Notes: generated from the letters alone by a model not told the origin. Positions 45,701-53,433 are shown, counted from the stretch's first letter. The stretch: DNA of 64,000 nt from Phycisphaerae bacterium RAS1 (GCA_007859745.1 SMLU01000001.1:62001-126000), one strand, 5' to 3'. Numbers and translations are program-made.

Positions 45701-46869
45701 ACCTCGACAAGTTCGACCCGACGATCCACCTGCCGCGCTTCACGCCGCCCGCCGCCGGGCCGGGCGTCATCGGCGGCGGCGTCCAGGGTCCGCCGGGAGG
45801 CGGCCAGATTTCGGCCGATGGAATTGAGTACACGCAGTTCCGCCTCGGCACGCCGCGCGATGACGGCTCGCTCGGCCCCTTCAACGCCGGCAACGACCGC
45901 GGCAAGGCGTATCTCGTCCGCGAGGTCAACCGTCGCATCGCGCAGGTTGAGGCGTTCGAAGCCTCGCTGCGCCCTGCCAGCAACGCGCAGGGCAACGCCG
46001 AAGACCGGCGCCTGCTCGGGGCCGGCAACATCGTCGGCCAGAATCGTGACAAGGGCCTCTGGAACCGGGCCGTGGTGCAGGCCTTCCGCCGCTGCCGCAC
46101 GACGTTTGTCTACGGCAATCACGACGGCTACCGCGGCGTGCCGCGCGACGACGGCGTGGGCACGGCCCTTCCGTACTACTCGGAGCCGGGCCTGTGGGTC
46201 GAGCACGGCCACCGCTTCGAAGACAGCAACATCGACGGCCAGCCCTTCGGCGCGTTCATCACGAACCTGGCCTACGAGATCTCGGAACTGGCGTTCGGCG
46301 AGGGTCTGCTCGACGAATACATGATGCACCGCGAAGCGAGCATGTTCCAGCCCGGCGTCTTCGCCTGGTTCCTGCTGGTGCAGTTCGGCGGCGACGATTT
46401 CCTGAAGCGCTACCAGCGCGAGAACGAGAACGTGCCGGCGGTGCACCCGTTCCGCATCACGGTGAACAGCCATACGCACGTGCCCGACCTGGTCGTCGGC
46501 CAGTACATCTTCAAAGAAAAGGAAGTCGCCGCGGTCGAGTTGCCGCTGCTCGGCAGCGTAAGCGTCGAGACGCTGATCAACGGCGGCGGCGCTCTGCTCA
46601 AGGCCGTGCTGCTCTGGAAGAAGTTCGAGGAGTGGTACAACAACTGGAAGAACCGCGGCGGCTTCGAGAAATGGTGGGAGGACATCAAGGGCGCCACCAT
46701 CAACTGGGGCGTCGATTTCGCCGGACTGGCGGGCTGCATCGACCGCGCGCTCGACTTCATCAAGGAACAGGGCGAGAACAAGGCCAAACAGCTCGCCCAG
46801 GAGTTCAAAGACAGTTATCAGGGCGCCAAGGACACGGTGGATCAGAACCGCAGGAATCTCGGCCTCTAA
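42787..46869 (+). CDS. OmpA-like plus metallophosphoesterase protein, candidate spike-delivered effector
   Basis: A 1360-residue protein without an export signal. A Pro-rich region (about 55-140) precedes an OmpA-like peptidoglycan-binding stretch: KLVVFGHADMCAPFTYNFGLSHRRN near 218 and the NRRIELFV end near 320. The C-terminal third carries the calcineurin-like phosphoesterase series: possible DxH in LDTHAG (815), GDLYELW (871), GNHDGYRG (1110), EHGHRFED (1141) and NSHTHVPD (1228). The order GD, GNHD, H, GHTH-like is that of the family, but the spacing between GD and GNHD is unusually long (about 240 residues). The last 60 residues are helical. The gene lies between LysM and PAAR-like genes, so delivery by VgrG is plausible; the target phosphate ester is unknown. 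Confidence 0.8.
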   Translation: MSAFPTIPGAPSIDGAFSAGPDGITASLNVALDMCNARPVMVYVTLPQDAGATGSWPATTPPPAGFPTPPPPPPAPISPPPGQPSVKGGQIWRLFDVCAAVEKLPVWKEWTEEKTYPNGHWEPVYRQPPPPEQPPERPVEPPPYVCTEVIVLSDAERTVFKFDQPKASAATSSYPSALENPADLAGDVARTAAAIRAPAQRENGGSVPIDQTGFERKLVVFGHADMCAPFTYNFGLSHRRNLTLGVVMQGGTASVPVSAEDAQALRNAQFNTGRSAGLVPCADFNPQDIGTPTSHELRAEQATSGFANHNSATDDQIGNRNNRRIELFVIPDYKRSTGKPSEITRIINEIRTNLMAANGITPSQWPDGQFPCPAGNKSELTAESTFAVCGKLSTAQPGPKHANLTATGRAFRQCKFYDAFTNAVRNLRLTDCQQGPTPPVEPVTPVQPSGPVFDHWKWVDDEPVKITEGCYLPPRGEHYSYYMRRMIEEEGVPARDVFAPAVAVSPNDEVNADDFNLIKAGSIRVVKMDIGFWGDERKKDPARQSGVKRVPARYFGLIEGQFVFQCYFQSTENAGFVRPCSEGFDKDLTPLCDKLDQAVRALGPNFKILIMGKAVAEDGPDKQRLKVLFPDMHLPRKFDDRDPVYATDECVRRVQSVKSMVIHQLKRDYRLPAAMTPWLTTLDRRMCRDFFENNAPRLKLPHIYTLGGPRLESRASDEGGLAGAASAVADAARNAYNFLMQVGFRMFTFSQDDYRRMVRVYPDSFPEKGYGRLKDSIFNWFYGFNSDKNIPAPPEGAGERTAKNLVPGLAQEVLDTHAGTSLGVSDGTRPATENYGPDQIDAAPARDLLRFLNVIQQLQGQNTNIDVIQTGDLYELWVNRRFLFEDFHETDDPVGQITDLMSGLSTPSTSGGILGAGMDALKFLARSIVKILLGGLNATDHDLWFRRESNKPAADPKMDPDQMMLQPEEAYNLDKFDPTIHLPRFTPPAAGPGVIGGGVQGPPGGGQISADGIEYTQFRLGTPRDDGSLGPFNAGNDRGKAYLVREVNRRIAQVEAFEASLRPASNAQGNAEDRRLLGAGNIVGQNRDKGLWNRAVVQAFRRCRTTFVYGNHDGYRGVPRDDGVGTALPYYSEPGLWVEHGHRFEDSNIDGQPFGAFITNLAYEISELAFGEGLLDEYMMHREASMFQPGVFAWFLLVQFGGDDFLKRYQRENENVPAVHPFRITVNSHTHVPDLVVGQYIFKEKEVAAVELPLLGSVSVETLINGGGALLKAVLLWKKFEEWYNNWKNRGGFEKWWEDIKGATINWGVDFAGLAGCIDRALDFIKEQGENKAKQLAQEFKDSYQGAKDTVDQNRRNLGL

Positions 46870-46906
46870 GCAAGGGTTCCTCGACCGGATCCTGCGTCAG
46901 AATGAA

Positions 46907-47005
46907 GAGAGTAGCGAGTGTCGAGTAGCGAGTAGCGAGTTGAATTCAGCAGTCGGCCGCCGGCCTTGCCTTTAACTCGCTACTCTGAACTCGCTACTCT
47001 GAACT
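46907..47005. repeat. Inverted GAGTAGCGAGT simple repeat
   Basis: GAGTAGCGAG-type units (46907-46941) face AACTCGCTACTCTGAACTCG units (46974-47005), between the large phosphoesterase gene and the PAAR-like gene. It can fold into a hairpin. Confidence 0.5.
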
Positions 47006-47020
47006 AGAACGGAGCTTCCC

Positions 47021-47383
47021 ATGGCAGATGCTGTTGTAGCGATGGCCCAGTTGCAGTGCACGTGCGGCGACGCGCCGACGCCGCTGTGGGTGACAAGCCA
47101 GATGACCGTCAAGATCGGCAACCAGTACGCCGCCACGGTGATGGACCACGCGCCGATGGCCAACATCAAGCCCTTCGGCACCTGCAAGACGCTGACCGCC
47201 AGCGCCAGCGGCGTTCCCACGCCCTGCGTTCCGGCGACGACCTCGCCCTGGTCCCCCGGCTCGACCTCGGTGGTGAAGATCGGGAACTTCAACGCGCTGC
47301 TCAGCACGGACAAGCTGGCCTGCTCGGTGGGCGGGATGATCTCAATCACGCAAGCAGGCCAGAGCGGAACCGTCGACACCTGA
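47021..47383 (+). CDS. DUF4280/PAAR-like spike tip protein
   Basis: A 120-residue DUF4280-type protein, a PAAR-like tip that caps a VgrG spike. The N-terminus QLQCTCGDAPTPLWV is followed by MANIKPFGTCKTLTASASGVPTPCVPATTSPWSPGS and KIGNFNALLSTDKLACSVGGMISITQAGQ; the cysteines sit where PAAR-like proteins bind a metal at the tip. It is the last gene of the five-gene module, 151 bp after the candidate effector. The pairing with VgrG at 37692 is the main reason for the module interpretation. Confidence 0.88.
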   Translation: MADAVVAMAQLQCTCGDAPTPLWVTSQMTVKIGNQYAATVMDHAPMANIKPFGTCKTLTASASGVPTPCVPATTSPWSPGSTSVVKIGNFNALLSTDKLACSVGGMISITQAGQSGTVDT

Positions 47384-47488
47384 TGCGCCGCTCCCGCCTG
47401 CAATTTGGCGCCGGTTTGCGCGCCATGCCGCATCGTGGGGCGCATCGGCGTCCGGCGGGTGCGATTCCGTGTCCGCGCCGGACAGGGG
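47384..47488. other. Short intergenic region between convergent genes
   Basis: 105 bp between the PAAR-like gene and the end of the oxidase gene. A degenerate copy of the GCATCGGCG palindrome (about 47437-47465) is the only notable feature. Confidence 0.4.
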
Positions 47489-48832
47489 TTATGCTCCGAT
47501 TCGGATGAACCGCCCCTCCGACGGCAGCGAGCCGTTCGTCCCCGTGCAGACGAAAAGCAGGTAGTAGCCGGGCGGCGCCTCGTTCGCGTTCGGCGGGGCG
47601 GCGACGCGGATTTCGTAGCCGGTGCTGGTCGCGAACTGCAGATCCAGCACGCGCTGATCGAAATCGACCGAGTGCGTCACCGACCCCGGCCGGATCAGCC
47701 GCACGGCGGTGATGCTGCTGGCCAGCGTCGAGACATCGACGACAAACGTATCGTTGTAGGGCGTTGACTCGGGCGCGTCGTTGATCACCGGCCGCAAGCC
47801 CTGGAAGAAGTAGGGCGGCTTGTAAATCTGGTACGTCCACTGGTTGTTTTGCTCCCATGCGGCGCCGTAGGGATCGACGAGCTGGCCTCCCGCCGCGATC
47901 ACTGAACCATCCGGTAGCAAAAGGACGGTCGAATGATATTGCCGCGGGGTCCCCATCGGAGCCAGCTCGGTCCAGACGTTGCTGCTCGGGTTGTAGAGTT
48001 CCGGCTCCAGCACGCCGTTGGGAACATAGCAATCGGGAATGTACTCCGGCTCCGGGGTGGCTGGGGCGGCGCGGGTTCCGCCGACCGACAATATATTTCC
48101 GTCCGGCAGTCCTATCAGATAGAAGTGCACACGGGCATTGTGCATGTCCGCCTTCGCAACCCACTCCGGGCTGGACTGGCTCATTTCGATCACGTACGCC
48201 TTCTTGCTCGGAACCTGGTTAGGATTGTGGACGCCGCAGCCCTCGCCGCAAGAGACGGTGGTCCCGCCCGCCAGCATGATCCGGTCCTTTCCGAACATCA
48301 CCGCGGCGCCGCCGGGGATGGGCGGCGTGGGCGCGGTCTGCCAGTCGGTGAACGCCGGGCGGAGCTTGCGGCCCTGAAGCTGGCTGCCGCCGGTCGCGCC
48401 GTAGGGAGATGACGGACTATAGAGTGTACCGTCACTGAGGGCAAAGACGAAGGGGTAGTAGGCCAGGTCGAAATTGTTGGCCGTCACGCCGCCGAAGGGG
48501 CAGGGCGCGTTCTGGCCATATGAGGAGGGCGCCTCGGGGCCTACGAAGCACGGCCCGCTGGCATCGGGCTTGCAGTAGCGCGCCTCGTGGTAAGGCGTCC
48601 ATTGCCAGGTGCTGGGCGAGCCGCTGTTGGGCGTCAGCTTGACCGGCGTGCGCGGGTTGCCGTGGCAGAAGGGGTAGTTCGTCATAGTCGACGTGCAGTT
48701 GGTCGGGTTTGGGGCGCAATCAACGCATTCGCACACACCGTCGAGGACGACAATTTCGCCCGATGGGAGCAGGGTGCTGGTAGGGTACCAGCGCTTGGTT
48801 GGCCAGGGATTGGCGCCGACTGGATCGTTGGG
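47489..48832 (-). pseudogene. Copper-radical oxidase (galactose/glyoxal oxidase type), C-terminal part, gene split by an IS
   Basis: Codons for residues 174-620 of an exported AA5-like copper-radical oxidase; the N-terminal part lies at 50247-50774 and the IS at 48833-50246 separates them. After the break the frame continues PVGANPWPTKRWYPTS, with Tyr189 equivalent to the galactose-oxidase thioether Tyr. It holds RQYHSTVLLLPDG (Tyr472, His473), kelch-like LPDG/GG blades, and a DUF1929 end (RLIRPGSVTHSVDFDQR, with His560; PPGYYLLFVCTGTNGSLPS). An ORF starting at GTG 48736 exists but is an internal fragment. In this state no full enzyme is made. Confidence 0.9.
48824..48832. repeat. Left target-site duplication (ATCGTTGGG)
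   Basis: The nine bases ATCGTTGGG flank the IS on the left and recur at 50247-50255. The duplication marks a recent transposition. Confidence 0.85.
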
Positions 48833-50246
48833 GGGTCGGCATCAACTTAGTGGGTAAAAGACAAAGGCCCTGGCCTCGGTTTCAATGGCGTGGGGTTTGA
48901 GCGAGCCATTGGCCAAGGAGGGCCAAACGTGGATCTTACCAGCGTTGCCGAGCAGGTGTTGGCGTTTTGCGGGGAGGATGGGGTTTTGCTGTCGGATGAT
49001 TTGACGCAGGTGGAAACGGCGGTTCTGGAGGCGGTTCGGCGGATCGGGGCAAGAGCGGTCGAGCTTCATTTGGGGCGGCAGAAGCTGGGGTATGAGGGAA
49101 CCAGCCGGGTGTGCGGGTGCGGCGGGGCGCAGCGGTTTGTGGATCAGCGGCCCAAGCTGATTGCGACGCAGATGGGTCAGATCGGGATTCGGCGTGCGTA
49201 CTACCGCTGCCGGTCTTGCGGCCGGTCGGCGTTGCCGTACGACGAGCGGGTGGGGTTGGGGGCGGGGGCCGAGAGCGTCGGTCTGGCGAAGGCGGCGGCG
49301 CTCTTGGGGATTGAGAACACGTTTGCCAGCGCCGCGTCCACGTTGCACGCGCTGACCGGTCAGCGGCTGAGCGAAGCGACGATTGGGCGGCTGACGGAGC
49401 GGGTGGGCGGGGTGGCGGCGCAGCAGGAGCAGCAGCGGGCCGCGGCCATGGCGGAGTGGAAAGCGCCGCCGGCGGAGGCGTCGCCGGAGACGTTCTATGT
49501 GACCGTGGACGGCGTGCAGGTGCACCAGGCGGACGGCTGGCACGAAGCCAAGTGCGTGGCGTGCTATTGGGATCAGCCCGGCCAGCCCGCCGGCGTGGAT
49601 CGCGAAGTGCGCTACGGGGTGCGGTTTGAAGGCGCGGCGGCGTTCGTGTCGTTTGTCTGGGAATTGGCCTGTCGCTGCGGCCTGGAGCGGGCCCGGCGCG
49701 TGGTGCTGCTGGGCGACGGGGCGCGGTGGATCTGGGAGCACATCGGCGGGTTGTTGAAAGAGGCGGTCTGCATCGTGGACTGGTATCACGCGATGGAGCA
49801 CGTGTGGACCTGCGGGCGGGCCCTGGGGGGCGAGCAAACGCCGGAAACGGCGAGCTGGGTGAAATCGATCGAAACGCTGCTGTGGGACGGGCAGGTGCGC
49901 GCGATTCTCGACCAGTTGAAGGCCGAGCGCTGCGGCACGCGCGCCAAGAACAAGCGGGCGGCGTTACAAGCCCTGATCACCTACATCGAGAACCAGGACG
50001 ATCGACTGGCCTACGACCGCTTCCGAGAGATGGGCCTGGACATCGGCTCGGGCCGGGTCGAAGCGGCCTGCAAGCACGTGGTCGCCCTGCGAATGAAACG
50101 CTGCGGAATGCGCTGGTCCAAGGCCGGATCCCAAAACGTCCTCTCGCTCCGCGTCGCCCACCTCAACAGCGACTGGGAGCGCGTCTGGAACACGCGACCG
50201 TTAGCCAGGGTCGCCTGAAAACTACCCACTAAGTTGATGCCGACCC
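48833..50246 (+). mobile_element. ISKra4-like insertion sequence
   Basis: A 1414-bp element with perfect 24-bp terminal inverted repeats (left end GGGTCGGCATCAACTTAG..., right end its reverse complement) and a 9-bp direct target duplication. It carries one transposase gene reading opposite to the interrupted oxidase gene. Its left end supplies the premature stop for the N-terminal oxidase part (in the minus frame, ...PND then GSAST and stop). Confidence 0.93.
48929..50218 (+). CDS. ISKra4-family transposase
   Basis: A 429-residue transposase with the zinc-finger-like CGCGGAQRFVDQ...YYRCRSCG region near residue 65, TFYVTVDGVQVHQADGWHEAK (first acidic region), VVLLGDGARWIWE, CIVDWYHAMEHVW and the C-terminal KHVVALRMKRCGMRWSKAGSQNVLSLR block characteristic of ISKra4 enzymes. 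The GTG at 48929 is chosen because AAGGAGG lies seven bases upstream; another GTG at 48890 lacks such a site. The frame is intact, so the element is probably active. Confidence 0.88.
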   Translation: MDLTSVAEQVLAFCGEDGVLLSDDLTQVETAVLEAVRRIGARAVELHLGRQKLGYEGTSRVCGCGGAQRFVDQRPKLIATQMGQIGIRRAYYRCRSCGRSALPYDERVGLGAGAESVGLAKAAALLGIENTFASAASTLHALTGQRLSEATIGRLTERVGGVAAQQEQQRAAAMAEWKAPPAEASPETFYVTVDGVQVHQADGWHEAKCVACYWDQPGQPAGVDREVRYGVRFEGAAAFVSFVWELACRCGLERARRVVLLGDGARWIWEHIGGLLKEAVCIVDWYHAMEHVWTCGRALGGEQTPETASWVKSIETLLWDGQVRAILDQLKAERCGTRAKNKRAALQALITYIENQDDRLAYDRFREMGLDIGSGRVEAACKHVVALRMKRCGMRWSKAGSQNVLSLRVAHLNSDWERVWNTRPLARVA

Positions 50247-50255
50247 ATCGTTGGG
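50247..50255. repeat. Right target-site duplication (ATCGTTGGG)
   Basis: Second copy of the nine-base duplication described at 48824-48832, directly after the IS right end at 50246. Confidence 0.85.
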
Positions 50256-50774
50256 GATATCCCAACTCTCGTCGGGGCCGGCCTGCCAGGTTCCGATCCA
50301 ATCGGGATCGGTGTCGAGTGCAGGAATGTAGAGCGTCGTCTGGTACGTTCCGGGGCAGTCACGGTCGCCGGTCAAGTCGCCGCCACCGAAAAACACGACT
50401 CTGCCATCGGGTAGGACGTTCTGCGATCCGCAAAACAATCGGTGGTTCGTCGTGGGCCAGCCGACGTTCTTGACGCGGCCATCAGGGTAGCCCTCCATTG
50501 GTCGCGGATCGAGAATGAGCACGTCCGGGCGGGAGTCGGAAACGTCATTCATCAAGTCAGCGAAGAGGACGTTTCCATTCTTCAGCAGGACGGCGTGGAT
50601 GGCCTGGCTGTTGGCAGTCAAGCCGCCGACTTCACCCGCATTGATCTTCAGCGCGACGAGCGGCCCCCAGCAACCCATCGACGACGGATTTTGACACGAG
50701 TCCGCGAGCGATACCGGCGGGCCAAGCCAAAGCCAGCCGACGAACAACAGCGAAACTGCGTTGCTCCTGCGCAT
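50247..50774 (-). pseudogene. Copper-radical oxidase (galactose/glyoxal oxidase type), N-terminal part
   Basis: First 176 residues of the interrupted oxidase: signal peptide MRRSNAVSLLFVGWLWLGPPVSLA, a kelch-like start (AIHAVLLKNGNVLFADL), and HRLFCGSQNVLPDGRVVFFGG, where Cys115 matches the galactose-oxidase Cys that forms the thioether with Tyr. Translation stops at 50229 inside the IS. The ATG at 50774 has AGGAG upstream and lies nine bases after the stop of the propeller gene, so these two form an operon. Removing the IS and one target copy joins SWDIPND to PVGANPW without a frame change. Confidence 0.9.
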
Positions 50775-50783
50775 TGCATTCTC

Positions 50784-51917
50784 CTATTTCGATTCGGGAG
50801 CATCCGGGCAGCGCGACGTTGCGCCGCTCGAGACTCCCGTGGTACATGATCCGACAAGCCTGCGCGTCGCGGCGCGCGCGTCCTGTGCTCTGGTTCGAGG
50901 AAACGCGAGGACGACGAGGATGCTAACCAACGTTGCCGTCCAAGGCTCGGGGACGAAAACCGCAAGGCCATCGATGCGGACGCCCTCCCGGTGGCCGATA
51001 AGCAGCGGGTTGCCCGTCGAGGGATCCGCACTGTAGAGAAAACCGCCCTTTCCAAGGTAAACCAGCGAGTGATCCGCGGACATTGTCAATGCCACATCGA
51101 ACCCGAAGTTGGAAACGAGCACCTGCCTCGTCGTCGGGTCTTCGTTGCTGTAGCGGTATAGCGTCCCGAGATTGTCGGTTGTGTACGCGAACACGTTACC
51201 GAACCGATCTGTGGTGACGGACTTGACGATGGACGAGCTCGGAAACACGTCAAAGATCGATAATGATCCGTCGGGCCTGGCCCGCATGATCTGACCGCGA
51301 ATGTTCGGAATAAACGTCTGCCCGGCCCAAAACAGGTCTCCGCTCGCTGCAAACGCAATCGATCCGCTCATGCCGACGGAGCTCGTGAACACCTCCGATG
51401 GTCCACCGTCGACCGGGAAGCGCACGATATTGTCGGCGTTAAAGTTCGACACGTAGAAGTTGCCGTCGGAGTCATACGCGACGCTGCTGGAGCCCTGGGG
51501 TCCGCCAATTCCGTCGTCTAGATCGTAAAGAACGCTGCTTTGTCCGCCAGGTGTCATCTCCAGGACATCGCTCCGGTGATAGCGCGTCAGCCGGATGGCC
51601 TTCCCGTCAGGCCGAAACGCCGCCCCGCCTAAACCCTGACACCCACCCGGATAACCGATCGAGCGAAACGCCCCCGTCGCCGGGTCGATTTCCCACAGGC
51701 TGTCCGGCTCGAGGCCGCCCATTCCGCACGACTTGCGATCGCCGACGCTCACCGCGTAGACCCGCCCGGGGACAAACTCGGACAGCCCGGCCAACCCGCC
51801 GCTGTGCGTGTGCAGCCCGTCGCCATGCAACTGCGCGAGCGAATCCCCGCGGGAGCCGGCCGCGGTCAGAATGCTGATCCAGAAAGCGATCGTCGATCCC
51901 GATGTATTACGCTTCAC
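50784..51917 (-). CDS. Exported beta-propeller protein with VPEP-like sorting tail
   Basis: A 377-residue exported protein. The N-terminus MKRNTSGSTIAFWISILTAAGSRG is a signal peptide. The body has NHL/SMP-30-like propeller blades (VAYDSDGNFYVSNFNADNIVRFP, VTTDRFGNVFAYTTDNLGTLYRYS). Near residue 325 VFVPEPWTATLVSILVVLAF is a PEP-CTERM-like signal with VPEP, a hydrophobic helix and a basic PRTR. Unusually, about 40 more residues follow (RTRAQDARAATRRLVGSC...PESK), so processing may differ from the usual system. It precedes the oxidase gene by nine bases and may help it bind or anchor. Confidence 0.78.
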   Translation of the reverse strand: MKRNTSGSTIAFWISILTAAGSRGDSLAQLHGDGLHTHSGGLAGLSEFVPGRVYAVSVGDRKSCGMGGLEPDSLWEIDPATGAFRSIGYPGGCQGLGGAAFRPDGKAIRLTRYHRSDVLEMTPGGQSSVLYDLDDGIGGPQGSSSVAYDSDGNFYVSNFNADNIVRFPVDGGPSEVFTSSVGMSGSIAFAASGDLFWAGQTFIPNIRGQIMRARPDGSLSIFDVFPSSSIVKSVTTDRFGNVFAYTTDNLGTLYRYSNEDPTTRQVLVSNFGFDVALTMSADHSLVYLGKGGFLYSADPSTGNPLLIGHREGVRIDGLAVFVPEPWTATLVSILVVLAFPRTRAQDARAATRRLVGSCTTGVSSGATSRCPDAPESK

Positions 51918-51978
51918 GACTTGTTCCTTCGCTGCACCGCGACCGACGCCGCGGGAATTCTCGGACTTGAATCAATGG

Positions 51979-52008
51979 ATGCTAGCCTTTCGGCGCGAAC
52001 AAAGTCAA
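51979..52008 (-). promoter_or_regulatory. Predicted sigma70-type promoter of the propeller/oxidase operon
   Basis: On the minus strand TTGACT (52003-52008), an 18-bp spacer and TAGCAT (51979-51984) lie 62 bp upstream of the ATG at 51917. Confidence 0.4.
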
Positions 52009-52044
52009 GACAAAGTCACATCCGCCACGGCTTTTTGAGTGCGC

Positions 52045-52112
52045 ATGCCGACGCAAAGGCGTCGGCATGGCGCCACATGGCACCCATGGCGCCCAGGGCT
52101 GCCCATGGCACC
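52045..52112. repeat. ATGCCGACGC hairpin and CATGGCRCC repeats
   Basis: ATGCCGACGC and GCGTCGGCAT (10-bp arms, 4-base loop, 52045-52068) are followed by several CATGGCGCC/CATGGCACC units up to about 52112. This lies between two divergent genes. Confidence 0.5.
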
Positions 52113-52159
52113 CACCGTCGAACCTGACCAGTGCTTACAATTCCGGCGGAGACGCAGGC

Positions 52160-53284
52160 ATGACGAGCGATCCGCCGCCCTTCCGTGATCCTTCGCTGGC
52201 GCGCTACAGCCGCCAGATGCTCGTACCCAGCTTCGGCGAGGCGGGGCAGAAACGGCTCAAGCACTCCAGCGTCACGCTGATCGGCTGCGGGGCGCTCGGC
52301 GGCGTGATCGCCAATTCGCTCGTGCGCGCCGGAATCGGCAAGCTGCGCATCGTCGATCGCGACTTCATCGAGCTGGACAACCTGCAGCGGCAGATTCTCT
52401 TCGACGAACACGACCTCGCCCAGAACCTGCCCAAGGCCGAGGCCGCCGGCCGCAAGCTGCGGAAGATCAACTCCGCCGTGGAGATCGAGGCCGTCGTCGA
52501 CGACGCCAACCATCTCAATATCCTCTCGCTCTGCCGCGACTGTGACCTGATTCTCGACGGCGCCGACAATTTCGAGACGCGCTTCCTGGTCAACGACGCA
52601 GCGGTGAAGCTCGGGTTGCCCTGGGTGTACGGAGCGTGCATTGCGGGCGAGGGGCTGGTCATGGCCATCATCCCGCACGACACGCCCTGCCTGCGCTGCG
52701 TCTGGGAAGACGCCCCGCCGCCCGGAACAACGCCCACCTGCGACACGGCCGGCGTGCTGGGGCCGGTGGTGGAGATCGTGGCGAGCTTCCAGGTGCTGGA
52801 GGCGATGAAGATTCTCATCGGCGCGTATGACGCGAAAACGGACTCGCGCGGCGCCGCGACCCCGGCACAAAAGGACGCCCGCCCGCCGTACTCCGGTTTC
52901 GGCAAAGGCTGCATGCTCACAATCGACGGCTGGAGCGGCCGCGTCCGCAGCCTGGACATGCAGTCGGCCCGCGGCCAGGGTGAGTGCGTCTGCTGCAAGC
53001 AGGGGCGATTCGAGTATCTCAGCGGCGAAAAAACATCCGCCTCGGTCTCACTCTGCGGCCGCAACGCGGTGCAGATTCTTCCGCCGCCGGGGGCGACGAT
53101 CGACTTCCGTCGCGTGGCGGAGCGGCTCAAGTCCGGTGCGGCCCCGGAGATGAACGCGTTCATGCTGCGTTTCCGCGTGGAGCCTTACCAGGTGACGCTG
53201 TTTGCCGACGGGCGGGCGATCGTGCAGGGCACGGCGGACGCGGCGACGGCGCGGGGCGTCTACGCGAAGTACGTGGGAGCGTAG
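52160..53284 (+). CDS. ThiF/MoeB/HesA-family E1-like adenylyltransferase
   Basis: A 374-residue ThiF-type enzyme that would adenylate the C-terminal Gly-Gly of a ubiquitin-like sulfur carrier such as MoaD or ThiS. The core is ARYSRQMLVPSFGEAGQKRL, VTLIGCGALGGVIANSLVRAGIGKLRIVDRDFIELDNLQRQ (nucleotide site), DLILDGADNFETRFLVNDA and TPTCDTAGVLGPVVEIVAS. Zinc Cys pairs are CLRC and CVCC, and the C-terminus has about 80 residues of a rhodanese-free extension. The ATG at 52160 has GGAG upstream and removes a low-complexity leader coming from the CATGGC repeats. No sulfur-carrier gene is adjacent. Confidence 0.85.
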   Translation: MTSDPPPFRDPSLARYSRQMLVPSFGEAGQKRLKHSSVTLIGCGALGGVIANSLVRAGIGKLRIVDRDFIELDNLQRQILFDEHDLAQNLPKAEAAGRKLRKINSAVEIEAVVDDANHLNILSLCRDCDLILDGADNFETRFLVNDAAVKLGLPWVYGACIAGEGLVMAIIPHDTPCLRCVWEDAPPPGTTPTCDTAGVLGPVVEIVASFQVLEAMKILIGAYDAKTDSRGAATPAQKDARPPYSGFGKGCMLTIDGWSGRVRSLDMQSARGQGECVCCKQGRFEYLSGEKTSASVSLCGRNAVQILPPPGATIDFRRVAERLKSGAAPEMNAFMLRFRVEPYQVTLFADGRAIVQGTADAATARGVYAKYVGA

Positions 53285-53309
53285 CGGACAAACCACTGTT
53301 GCCGTCCAG

Positions 53310-53328
53310 TTTGCAGTAAGATTGCAAA
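53310..53328. promoter_or_regulatory. Candidate operator, copy 1 (TTTGCAG-N5-TTGCAAA)
   Basis: A 19-bp near-perfect dyad TTTGCAGtaagaTTGCAAA, matching the dyad at 53431-53449. It lies in the leader of the DUF4143 ATPase gene. Confidence 0.45.
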
Positions 53329-53404
53329 GTAGCCGGCGCGACAGTCACGAAAACATCTATTTCTAAAGACATGCGCGTGCACGTGGACCCGCGACTTATC
53401 CGAA

Positions 53405-53433
53405 TTGACATGATCTGCGTTATCGTCTACTTT
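53405..53433 (+). promoter_or_regulatory. Predicted promoter of the DUF4143 ATPase gene
   Basis: TTGACA (53405-53410), 17-bp spacer and TACTTT (53428-53433), followed immediately by the second dyad. The -35 is a perfect match. Confidence 0.45.

Noticed and set aside
47489-48736. Independent gene starting at GTG 48736
   Set aside because: The start is internal. The frame continues upstream to the IS boundary and matches the N-terminal part after IS removal.
48842-49837. 331-aa minus-strand frame inside the IS
   Set aside because: Shadow of the transposase. The plus-strand gene has all ISKra4 features and a strong ribosome site.
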